DNA from: Deltaproteobacteria bacterium
Lineage (GTDB): Bacteria > Myxococcota_A > UBA796 > SXON01
Assembly: GCA_947484175.1 (NCBI GenBank)
Contig: CANKOI010000031.1
Coordinates: 1 to 42,288 of the forward strand
DNA length: 42,288 nt
Direction: 5' to 3'
Positions within the stretch are counted from its first letter, which is position 1, and the number at the start of each line of letters is the position of its first letter. A program made the position numbers and the translations under genes. Below, piece by piece: positions 8,190 through 17,000 of the stretch. The notes beneath the pieces were generated by a model. The model searched no databases. It saw only the letters and a list, made by a program, of their open reading frames with translations, and was not told where the DNA came from.

Positions 8190-9625
8190 AGGTGGAGCGG
8201 GCGGACCTCCTCGTCGTGGGCTCGGGCCCCGGGGGCGCCATGACTGCCGTTGTGGCCGCCGAAGCGGGTCGCGATGTGCTCGTGGTGGAAGAAGGCGCCC
8301 ACTGGCCGCTGCGGAGCGCGCCCAGCTTCTCCCTCGCGGAGATGGACCAGAAATACCGGAACGGCGGACTCAACGTGACGTTCGGCGGCACCAGCATCAC
8401 CTACCTCGAAGGACGCTGTGTGGGCGGTGGCAGCGAGATCAACGCCGCTTTGTACCATCGCCCGCTCGCCAGTACGCTCGCAGACTGGCGTGACCGCACC
8501 GACATCGCGGACTTCGAGCCCGACAGTCTGGTCCCCCACTTCGAGGCGGTGGAGCGGGACTGCGAGGTACACATGCTCCCGCAAGGCAACGGTCCGGCGT
8601 CCGCGCTCTTGCAGCGGGGTGCCGGTGCGATGGGATGGAGCACCAAGGAGATCGCTCGATTCTGGAGCTACGAAGGGGAGGGGCCTCGTGCTGGCCTGCT
8701 CGACGGGCGGCGGTCCATGTCCGTCACCCTCGTCCCCCGTGCGAGCCGCGCAGGAGCACGCCTCTCCCCTGACACGCGCGTGATCCGGCTCCTCCGCAAC
8801 GGTCGCAGGGTCAGCGGCGCACTCGTCGAACGCACGGATTCGGAGGGGCGCCCCGAGCGCGTCACCATTGAGGCGCGCGACGTCTTTGTGTGTGCGGGAG
8901 CCGTGCAAACACCACGGCTGTTGCGCCGGTCCGGATTTACTCACAACGTGGGTGACACGCTGCAGCTCCACCCCATGATCCGCGTCACGGCCCGTTTTCG
9001 GGAAGAGATGAACGACCCCGCCTGGGGCGTTCCTACCGAGCAGGTCGACGAATTCAAGCCCGCGCTCACCTTGGGGTGCAGCTACAGTTCTGTCCCCCAC
9101 CTCGCCTTGTGGATGGGCGCCGAGCTGGGCAACAAGCGGGCGCAGCTGCGGGACTGGAAACGCACCGGGATCTTCTACGTCGCGGCCGTGGGAACCGGGG
9201 TGGGCAAGATCCGCGACTTGCCGCTGTTGAACGAGCCGCTGGTGCGGCTCCCGCTGACTTCCGCCGATCTGGCGCGCTTGGGGGAGGGCTTGCTGCGCCT
9301 CGGTCAGCTGCTGTTCGCGGCTGGCGCGGTGGAGTTGTCCAACCCCGTGGAGGGGGGGAAGGCCATCCGCACGGTGGCGGACCTCGAGGCGCTCGCCAAG
9401 GCGCTTCCCCAGGGAAAAATGGCGGTCTCTACCATCCACCTGTTCTCGTCGGTGCCGATGGGCCGCAACGAAGCGCTCACCGCTACCGACAGCTACGGCC
9501 GAGTGCACGGAACCGAGAATCTCTACGTGAACGACGCTTCGCTCTTTCCAGCCAGTCCCGCGGTGAATCCTCAGGGAACGGTGCTTGCATTGGCGCGACG
9601 GAACGTCCAGCGCTGGGTGGGCTAG
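8186..9625 (+). CDS. GMC-family FAD-dependent oxidoreductase
   Basis: This 479-residue flavoprotein starts at TTG 8186; the in-frame GTG at 8192 is an alternative. The TTG is preferred because GGAGGAA at 8174-8180 is spaced 5 bases before it and the TTGA overlaps the upstream stop. The FAD dinucleotide motif is GSGPGGAMTAVVAAEAGRDVLVVEEG near the N-terminus. The family's second motif appears as EGRCVGGGSEINAALYHRP. The C-terminal segment HLFSSVPMG through NPQGTVLALA matches the GMC C-terminal domain, with the His of HLFSSVPMG at the usual catalytic His position. Substrate is unknown; alcohol or sterol type is possible. Its probable partner is the small protein directly upstream. Confidence 0.85.
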   Translation: MKVERADLLVVGSGPGGAMTAVVAAEAGRDVLVVEEGAHWPLRSAPSFSLAEMDQKYRNGGLNVTFGGTSITYLEGRCVGGGSEINAALYHRPLASTLADWRDRTDIADFEPDSLVPHFEAVERDCEVHMLPQGNGPASALLQRGAGAMGWSTKEIARFWSYEGEGPRAGLLDGRRSMSVTLVPRASRAGARLSPDTRVIRLLRNGRRVSGALVERTDSEGRPERVTIEARDVFVCAGAVQTPRLLRRSGFTHNVGDTLQLHPMIRVTARFREEMNDPAWGVPTEQVDEFKPALTLGCSYSSVPHLALWMGAELGNKRAQLRDWKRTGIFYVAAVGTGVGKIRDLPLLNEPLVRLPLTSADLARLGEGLLRLGQLLFAAGAVELSNPVEGGKAIRTVADLEALAKALPQGKMAVSTIHLFSSVPMGRNEALTATDSYGRVHGTENLYVNDASLFPASPAVNPQGTVLALARRNVQRWVG

Positions 9626-9627
9626 AC

Positions 9628-10545
9628 GTGGATCGGGTGCGCCGCCGCTTCGTGCGGGTGCTTTTCGGCGTGGCTGTGGGGTTGCTGGTGGCGGAGGGTG
9701 TGGCGCGCTTGGTGGAGGGCCGCCTCAGCGTGGGGGACTTTGCCCGGCACCTCGATGCCACCACGGCCGGTTGCGCGCAGCCCTCGGTTACGCGCATCTA
9801 CGAGGTGGTGGGGCGCTGCGGGCGCGATCGGCACGGCTTCCTGCTCGACCAGGAGCGCCCACTCGGAAACCCCTCGGCTCGTCGGCTGATGGTGATCGGG
9901 GACTCGGTGGGCGAACAGAGTTGGACGCTCCAGCTGGGGGACGCCCTGCAGCGCCGCGGGCGCGGACAGGTGGAGGTGTGGAATGCCTCGGTGGGGGGGT
10001 ACGGCACCTGCCAAGAGGCGGCTGTCGCGCGTGAGCTGCTCGCCGTGGCCCGGCCCGACGCGGTAGTCGTGGAGACCTGCCCGAACGACGTTTTTGGCAG
10101 CCCCGTGGTGATGACCGGGCCGAGCGGCGCCGCCGAGGTGGTGATGGGGGGGCGGCTCCGCGCCGTGCCTCGCCCGCTCCTGCATGTGGCGATGTTTCGG
10201 TTGGCGCTCCCCCTCCTCGCGGTGTCGGGGCGCTACGACACCACCGTGGCCGAGGCGCAGGCCTGCGCGCGCGACCTCGTGGCCACGGTGGGCGCCATCC
10301 CGCTCGTCGTGGTGCACTTTCCCGCGTTGGTCGACGACCCCGCTCACCCGCTCCTCGTCGAGGAGCGGAACGTTCTGGCGGCTTGGTCCGACGTGCCGGG
10401 GATTCGTCTCCGCGAGCGGCTCAGCGAGCGAGGTCCGCTCTCCCGGCTGCGCGAGTCCTCGGCCGACGCGATTCACCCCCGCGAGTCGGTGCAGGGCGAC
10501 ATCGCGGCGGTCTTGGTGGAGGATGTGGCGGCAGCGTTGGAGTAG
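9628..10545 (+). CDS. Membrane-anchored SGNH/GDSL-like hydrolase
   Basis: This 305-residue protein starts at GTG 9628, 2 bp after the GMC stop. Residues about 8-28 form a signal anchor (VRVLFGVAVGLLVAEGVARL). The SGNH hydrolase blocks are visible: GDS with Ser93 in VIGDSVGEQ, a block II Gly in NASVGGYG, the Asn of CPNDVFG, and Asp280/His283 in SADAIHP. Together they supply the Ser-Asp-His triad and oxyanion-hole residues. In such enzymes the substrate is an ester of a lipid or carbohydrate; the specificity here is unknown. The anchor and position suggest envelope modification. A second, unrelated-in-detail SGNH hydrolase occurs at 22867-23949. Confidence 0.75.
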   Translation: MDRVRRRFVRVLFGVAVGLLVAEGVARLVEGRLSVGDFARHLDATTAGCAQPSVTRIYEVVGRCGRDRHGFLLDQERPLGNPSARRLMVIGDSVGEQSWTLQLGDALQRRGRGQVEVWNASVGGYGTCQEAAVARELLAVARPDAVVVETCPNDVFGSPVVMTGPSGAAEVVMGGRLRAVPRPLLHVAMFRLALPLLAVSGRYDTTVAEAQACARDLVATVGAIPLVVVHFPALVDDPAHPLLVEERNVLAAWSDVPGIRLRERLSERGPLSRLRESSADAIHPRESVQGDIAAVLVEDVAAALE

Positions 10546-10546
10546 T

Positions 10547-11185
10547 TCAGTACCGAACCAACCGCGCCACGTCGGGAACGTCACAGAGCGTGGTGGTGAA
10601 CGCCGCCTCGAGGGTTTCGATGTGATCGTCGCCCGCGCCGAGGTCTTCCCCGCCGCGCGCCTCGAAGCTCCCTGAGAAAGCACCGAACAGGTCGAACGAG
10701 AGCTCAGCCGTGCCGTCCTCGAACCACCAGACGCCGACTCCTTCCTCGGGTTCCGCCGACGTGACCGAACACGTCTCGGGATCGAATCGCTCCCGGAACG
10801 ACGAGGGCTCCGAACTCGTATCGAGCTGGAGCGTCACGCCGTTCGCCTCGCCGGCGCCCAGCACTACGGCGCCGTCGAGACCCTCGCAGTTGGGGCACAG
10901 CGAGAGCGCCATCGTCTTTCCAAGAGGGGGTAGCGCGGCCTCCGCGGCGTCCATCTCCATCAGAAAGTCTGGCATTCCCTCGCAAAACGCGGCGCCGTCT
11001 TCGCCCTCGTCACTCGCGGCGAGGAGCGTCTCGGTTGCATCGGCCCAGCGCTGTAAGAAATCGCGGGTCTCGAAGCACCGGTCCACATGATCGCTGAGCG
11101 CGACGACCACATCTGACTCCCAATCGGCCCGGGCCACGGTCCACGCCGGCTCGGTCCCTTCCCACACCATCTGCGGATACACCAT
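10547..11185 (-). CDS. Uncharacterised 212-residue protein
   Basis: I do not recognise a family. Starting at ATG 11185, the protein is acidic, with Cys residues spread through it (for example CFETRDF, LCPNCEGLDG, TTLCDVPD). It has no clear signal peptide or membrane helix. It lies 29 bp downstream of the POT transporter on the same strand, so it may be its operon partner. Its stop faces that of the SGNH hydrolase 1 bp away. No good ribosome-binding site precedes the start. Confidence 0.5.
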   Translation of the reverse strand: MVYPQMVWEGTEPAWTVARADWESDVVVALSDHVDRCFETRDFLQRWADATETLLAASDEGEDGAAFCEGMPDFLMEMDAAEAALPPLGKTMALSLCPNCEGLDGAVVLGAGEANGVTLQLDTSSEPSSFRERFDPETCSVTSAEPEEGVGVWWFEDGTAELSFDLFGAFSGSFEARGGEDLGAGDDHIETLEAAFTTTLCDVPDVARLVRY

Positions 11186-11214
11186 CGCGAAGGAGATCCG
11201 CGCCCGCCCGCGGC

Positions 11215-12732
11215 TCAGTGCCCGCCGAGGGCACGCTTCAACGGCTTGTTGAACGTCCACATCGCGGCGCCGGTGGCGATGCCGATGAGGGTGAGCAGCC
11301 CGAAGAACGCCGTGCGAGACTCTGCGTAGTACCAGTCGAACCCGCCCGCTGCCTTCGCGTAGAAGAAGGGCATCGAGTCGTAGAAGGTGCCGATCCAGCC
11401 CGAGAGGAAGTTGCCGAAGAAGCTCGAAGCCAACCACATGCCCATCATCATGCTTACGATGCGTACCGGCGACACCTTGGTGACCAGCGAGAGGCCGATC
11501 GGCGAGAGGTACAACTCTCCGACGGTGAGGATCAGCGTACAGGCGAGCGGCCAGAACAGGCTGCCCTTGCCGCCGCCGATCATGTAGGCGCCTACCATCA
11601 TCACCACGAACGAGAGTCCAAGAATGGTACTGCCAATCGCCATCTTGCCCACCGAGGTGGGCTCGGTGCCCGACTTGGCCTGCGAACGCCAGAACATGTC
11701 CAACAACGGAGCCAGCATGAAGATCATGAAGGGGTTGAAGCTCTGGAACCAGTTGGGCGGAATCGCGAAGCCAAAGATCACCGGCCAGTTCGTCTGGGTG
11801 TCGGCCCAGGTCTGCATGGTGTTTCCCTGCTGTTCGTACACTGCCCAGAACGCGATGTTGAGGACACAGAGGGCGCAGAGCGCGCCGACCTTCACCCAAT
11901 CGTCGCCATTCAGGGGTCCATGCGCCGCGTTCTGCTTGGCCTTCTCCGCTCGCTCCGGCTCGGGCGCCAGGTACTTGCGGCCGAAGGAGTACATGACCAG
12001 GCCGATGCATAGCCCCACGCCCGCGGCCCCAAAACCGTAGTGCCAACCGAAGGTTACCGCGAGTGCTCCACACACGATGTTGGAAATGAAGGCGCCGAGG
12101 TTGATGCCCATGTAGAAGATCGTGAACGCGCCGTCGCGACGAGGATCACCCTGCGGGTACAGCGCGCCCACCTGCGTGGAGATGTTGGGCTTGAAGAAAC
12201 CGTTGCCGACGATGAGCAGGCCGAGCGCGACCAGAAAGAGCTGCTCGGAGGCCATCACGAAGTGGCCGAGCGCCATGACGATGCCGCCGATGTACACGGC
12301 CTTGCGCTGCCCTAGCCAACGATCCGCGATGATCCCACCGAAAAAAGGAGTGGCATACACCAGCGCGGTGTACATCCCGTACATGCTGGACGAGAAGTCG
12401 CTCACGGAGGTCATGGAGACCATCCAGTCGGGCAACGCCTCAATCAGGTTCCAGCCGAGGATGTTGAACGGGTTGCTCGGCACCTCTTTCGGCACGGGGG
12501 GGCTATCCGTGGGGTAGAAGACCTTCGAGGCGCTGGAGCACAAATAGTACACCATGTACGCCTTCAACAGCCCGCGCATGCCGTAGAAGCTGAAGCGCTC
12601 CCACATCTCCGTGAAGAACAGCACGAACAGCCCGAGCGGGTGACCGAAGAACTGCGGCTGTTTGTCGGGGTGGATGTGGTTGGCCGCGGCGGCCCCTTGC
12701 CAGGGATCTACTTCGGTGGTTGGGCTGGACAA
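11215..12732 (-). CDS. POT/PTR2-family proton-coupled peptide transporter
   Basis: This is a 505-residue integral membrane protein of the major facilitator superfamily, with about 12-14 hydrophobic segments. The POT signature ExxERFxxY is intact as Glu42, Glu45, Arg46 and Tyr50 in TEMWERFSFYGM, and the expected region around VGNGFFKPNISTQVGALY follows. Family members import di- and tripeptides, and sometimes nitrate or other solutes, with protons. The start is TTG 12732. Motifs match the family well, although the exact substrate is not visible. It is preceded on the same strand by the large repeat gene and followed by the unknown 212-residue gene. Confidence 0.85.
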   Translation of the reverse strand: MSSPTTEVDPWQGAAAANHIHPDKQPQFFGHPLGLFVLFFTEMWERFSFYGMRGLLKAYMVYYLCSSASKVFYPTDSPPVPKEVPSNPFNILGWNLIEALPDWMVSMTSVSDFSSSMYGMYTALVYATPFFGGIIADRWLGQRKAVYIGGIVMALGHFVMASEQLFLVALGLLIVGNGFFKPNISTQVGALYPQGDPRRDGAFTIFYMGINLGAFISNIVCGALAVTFGWHYGFGAAGVGLCIGLVMYSFGRKYLAPEPERAEKAKQNAAHGPLNGDDWVKVGALCALCVLNIAFWAVYEQQGNTMQTWADTQTNWPVIFGFAIPPNWFQSFNPFMIFMLAPLLDMFWRSQAKSGTEPTSVGKMAIGSTILGLSFVVMMVGAYMIGGGKGSLFWPLACTLILTVGELYLSPIGLSLVTKVSPVRIVSMMMGMWLASSFFGNFLSGWIGTFYDSMPFFYAKAAGGFDWYYAESRTAFFGLLTLIGIATGAAMWTFNKPLKRALGGH

Positions 12733-12799
12733 GGGGGGCTCCGGACGGTGGGCGGGAGGGTACCACGAACACCCCGAGGGTGGGCAGGCCTCCCGCTCG

Positions 12800-14030
12800 T
12801 CAGAACTCCTCAGGCGAGAAGATCGCCACGCCGCCGCCGGCGTGCCCGCCGATGCCGTCGCCGCCTGCCAGCACCTCGGAGAGGCCGTCGCCGTTGAGGT
12901 CTACCATCCCTACAGAGGCGCCGATCCCCGCAGAGGCGGCGGCATCCGTGAACACGGCCGTGGCCGTGGTGTCATCGTAGTTTCCGCGGGCGATGGGCCC
13001 CGAGTACAGCCAGGCCCCGCCGATCCCGGCGGCGGCAGGCGCGCCGATCAACAAGTCGGGCTCGCCGTCCTGGTCTACGTCTCCACCCGTGGCCACGCTG
13101 TAGCCGAACTGGCCGTCGCTGTAGGTGCCGGTAAACTTCACGTCGGCGTCGCTGGTGTCCTCAGCCCCTCGGATCGGGCCGAAGTGCAGGTAGGCGTAGC
13201 CGTCCTCGTCGTCGGGGGCGCCGATTGCGAGGTCGGGCGTTCCATCCCCATCCAGATCGGACCGGGCATCCATGGCCCAGCCGAAGCCACCGTCCGTCGT
13301 GGCGATGTAGCCGGCGGCGTCGGTGAAATCGAGGCTGGCGCCGGGGATGCCGCCGTCGAACTGGTACACGTCGTCGGAGTCCCACTGGCCCGAAAAGATC
13401 TCTTCCACGCCGTCGCCATCCACGTCGCCGGCCGCCACCCGCACGCCGAGGCTCACGTCGATGTATACGTCGCTCACGGTGTAGTCGGCCGCGTAGCCGG
13501 GTGTGATCGGTCCGAACTCGATGTAGATCTCGCCGGACTGATTGCTCCAGACGAGGTCCTGTTGGGTGTCGTCGTTCCAATCGGTGGAGATGACGGAGAA
13601 GCCGCCGTAATCGCTGGAGCTGTTGCCGGCGCGAGCGGCCCAGGCGTCGGCCTCGGTCTGTTCGCGCTCGAAGGGGGCCAGGAAAACATAGGCGTAGCCG
13701 CGATTGCTGCCGGCGCGGTCCGAAAAGGGGGAAGCGGCCACGAGGTCGGAGAGGCCGTCGCCATCGAGGTCGGCCGCGCTCCAGATTTCGTAGGTCATCT
13801 CGTCTTCGACTTCGCCGTGTACCCCGTAGAGGCCATGGTCGTCGGCGGTCATCTCGCCGTCGGGTAGCCCCGCGAGCAGGGTGGCAGCGCCCGAGCCAGT
13901 GCCGGACGGGGCAGCCAGCGAAGAAACCCAGGCCTCGAGCACGCCGTCGCCATCGCTGTCGCCGCCGGTGCTGATTTTCCAACCCCCGGCATCGCCCGCG
14001 CTCGATGAGTACACCAGTGCGTTGGCATCG
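12800..14030 (-). repeat. FG-GAP-like propeller, module B (about 7 repeats)
   Basis: Seven units can be counted, such as AADLDGDGLSDLVAASP, ARSDLDGDGTPDLAIGAP and VDLNGDGLSEVLAGG. They fit one seven-bladed propeller and finish at the stop 12800-12802. Confidence 0.6.
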
Positions 14031-17000
14031 CTGCTGAGCAGCTGGCCGTCGAACGCGCACCCGCGAGCGGAGCCGTCGCAGTTCTGATCGATCCGATCGC
14101 CGCATACCTCGCGCTCGCCGGGGTTGATTCCGCTGTTCGCGTCGTTGCAGTCCCCGTCCTTTTCGGCCTCGCCGGGAGCGGTGTCGCACCCTACCCGCGC
14201 GCGCGAGCCGGAGCCGTAGTGGTCGCTGTCCTTGTCGTTGAACAGCGGAATCGCGCCCTCGGGGGGTTCCGCCTCTTCGTCGTCGGCCGCGCCGTTGCAG
14301 TCTTCGTCCATGTCGCGGGAGTCACACACTTCGACCTCGCCGGGATTCACGTCCGCGTCGTCGTCGTCGCAGTCGCCGTCCAGCTCGGCAAAGCCGTCGC
14401 CCCCATCGCAACGGGCCACCGCGTCGCCGGTGCCGTAGCCGTCGCCGTCGTCGTCGGCGTACCACGGCGCGGTGCCGCTGAGGTCGTCGTCTTCGTCTTC
14501 AGACAGCCCGTCGCAGTCCTCGTCCACGTTGCTGGCGTCGCACACTTCGGGGTTGCCGGGAAAACGATCCGGGTCGCTGTCGTCGCAATCGTCGTCGTAC
14601 TCGACGAACCCATCCTTGGGCAGGCAGCGGTCGTCCACATCGTCAGCGTCGCCGTGGCCGTCGCCGTCCTGATCGCGGAACCACAGGGGCGGGTCGACGA
14701 GGTCGTCGTCGTCGTCGTCGAGTTTCCCGTCGCAGTCGTTGTCCGTCTTGCTGCCGTCGCAGCTCTCGCCCGCCCCCGGGTGCACCTTCGGAGCGCCGTC
14801 GTCGCAGTCCACGTCGGCAGTGAAGCCGTCGGCGTCGAGGTCGAACATGAAGCCCAAGGGGCCGGTGCAGCCGAGAACGGAGGCTACGGAGACGGCGCCT
14901 GCGGTGGCCACCGCGGCTGAGCGCGCGCGGCGTCGGATCGCGGCCAGCACCGCTAGCCCGGCCAGCCACGAGGGCGCGGCGCCCGGCGTGCTGCACGAGC
15001 AGCCCTCGAGGAGGTCGGCGAGGGGATCGGGGGGGGCGGTGTCCTCCCCGCTGCCCTCGCAGCCGCCGAGCACGGCGGTGTCGGTGTCGTCGCAGTCGTC
15101 GCCGAAGGTCACGCCGTCGCCATCCTGGTCGTCGTCGTTGCCGTCACAGTCCTGATCGATGCCGTCGTACCAGACCTCGCTCGCGCCGGTGTTCACGGTC
15201 GCGTCGGTGTCGTCGCAGTCGTCGCCGCCGTCGCCGGCGCGCCGCTCGCCGTCCCCATCGGCGTCGAATTCCGCCGCGGGGTCGCAGCCGTCCACTTCGC
15301 CGTCGTACGGGTCGTCCGGCGCGCCGAGGTACACGTCGTCGTCGGCGTCGTCGCAGTCGGTGCCGCCCCTCGTCGCGGCGTCTTGGCCGTCGCCGTCCAT
15401 GTCGTTGTTGGCGGTGCCATCGCAGTCGCCGTCGATGCCATCGTAGGCGTAGTCGGTGCCCCCGGGGAACGCCTCAGGGTCGGTGTCGTCGCAGTCGTCG
15501 CCGCCGTAGGCATCGCTGTCGTGGCCGTCGCCATCGTCGTCGTAGTCGGAGTCGCCCTTGCAGTCGCCGTCCACGCCGTCGTAGGGAACCTCGGGCGCGT
15601 ACGGGTGTACGTCGTCGCGCGTGTCGTCGCAGTCTCGGGCGTCGTCCACGTAGCCGGCGTCGGGCTCGCAGGTCCACGAGGTGTTGGCGGCGTCGCCGTA
15701 GCCGTCGTCATCGAGGTCGGCGTACCAGGTGAGGCCGTCGCCGATCGCGGCGTCGGTGTCGTCGCAATCGTCGGCCGCGGCGACGTAGCCACTGGGTGCC
15801 GCACAATCGAGTACGGAGGCGCTGCCGCCGAAGCCGTCGCCGTCGGCGTCGACATACCAGGCGGTGGTTGCGATGCCGTCGTCAACAAGGCTGTCGCAGT
15901 CGTCGTCGATGTCGTTGCAGCTCTCGCTGGTTCCGGGCGAACGAGAGGCATCGCTGTCTGCGCAGTCGCCGCCAGAGGTTGAGTACCCGGACGGCAGGGC
16001 GCATGCCGCGAGGGTGCTGGCCGTGAGTCCGTAGCCGTCGCCGTCTGCGTCGAGGTAGTAGGTGGTGGTCACGCCCTCGTCGGTGGCGCCGTCGCAGTCG
16101 TCGTCGTCGCTGTTGCAGGTCTCCGTAGCGCCGGGCTTGACGGCGGCGGAGGTGTCGTCGCAGTCGGTGCTGGTGGCCGCGTAGCCGGAGGGGAGGGAGC
16201 AGGCGTCGGACGACGACGAGGCATCGCCGTAGCCGTCGCCATCGGCGTCCAGGTAGTAGGTCGTGGTCACGCCTTCGTCGGTGGCGCCGTCGCAATCGTC
16301 GTCGATGGCGTTGCACGTTTCCAGCACGCCGGGGTGCACCTTGCCCTCGCTGTCGTCGCAGTCGGTGGAGCTCGCCGAGTAGGCCACAGGTGCGGAGCAC
16401 GCCACAGTTGTCACGCTCAGGTCGCCGTAGCCGTCGCCGTCGGTGTCGGCGTACCAGGTGGGCGCGTCGATCGCGGAGGCCTCGTCGGTGGTGCCGTCGC
16501 AGTCGTCGTCGGTGCCGTCGCAGGTCTCTGAGGCGCCGGGGTAGGCGGTGGCGTCGTCGTCGTCGCAGTCCGTGGCGTTCGCGGTCCACCCCGAGCCGAG
16601 CGAGCAGAACAGGTTGCTGGACGAGGAGTTGCCGTAGCCATCGCCGTCGGTGTCGGCGTAGTAGCGTGTGCCGCCGGTGGCGCCCGCCTCGTCGGTGGAG
16701 CCGTCGCAGTCGTCGTCGACGGCGTTGCAGGTCTCGACCTCGCCCGGGTTGAGGTTCGCGTCGCCGTCGTCGCAGTCGTCGTCGGTGGCCGAGTAGCCCG
16801 CAGGGGAAGCGCAGCTCGCGGTGCCGGTGCCCGCGCCGTAGCCATCGCCGTCGGCGTCGGGGTACCAAGTGGGGATCGTCTCGTCTACGTGGCCGTCGCA
16901 GTCGTTGTCGATGCCGTCGCAGAGCTCGGCCTCGCCGGGGCTCAGATCGGGGTCTGCGTCGTCGCAGTCCTCCCACGCGTAGTAGCCGTCGCCGTCGCCG

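Noticed and set aside
15000-17000. Regular DNA repetition resembling a CRISPR or satellite array
   Set aside because: The repeat unit is set by protein repeats (DCDD, DDCDG), spacing varies with codons, and there are no unique spacers or cas genes.
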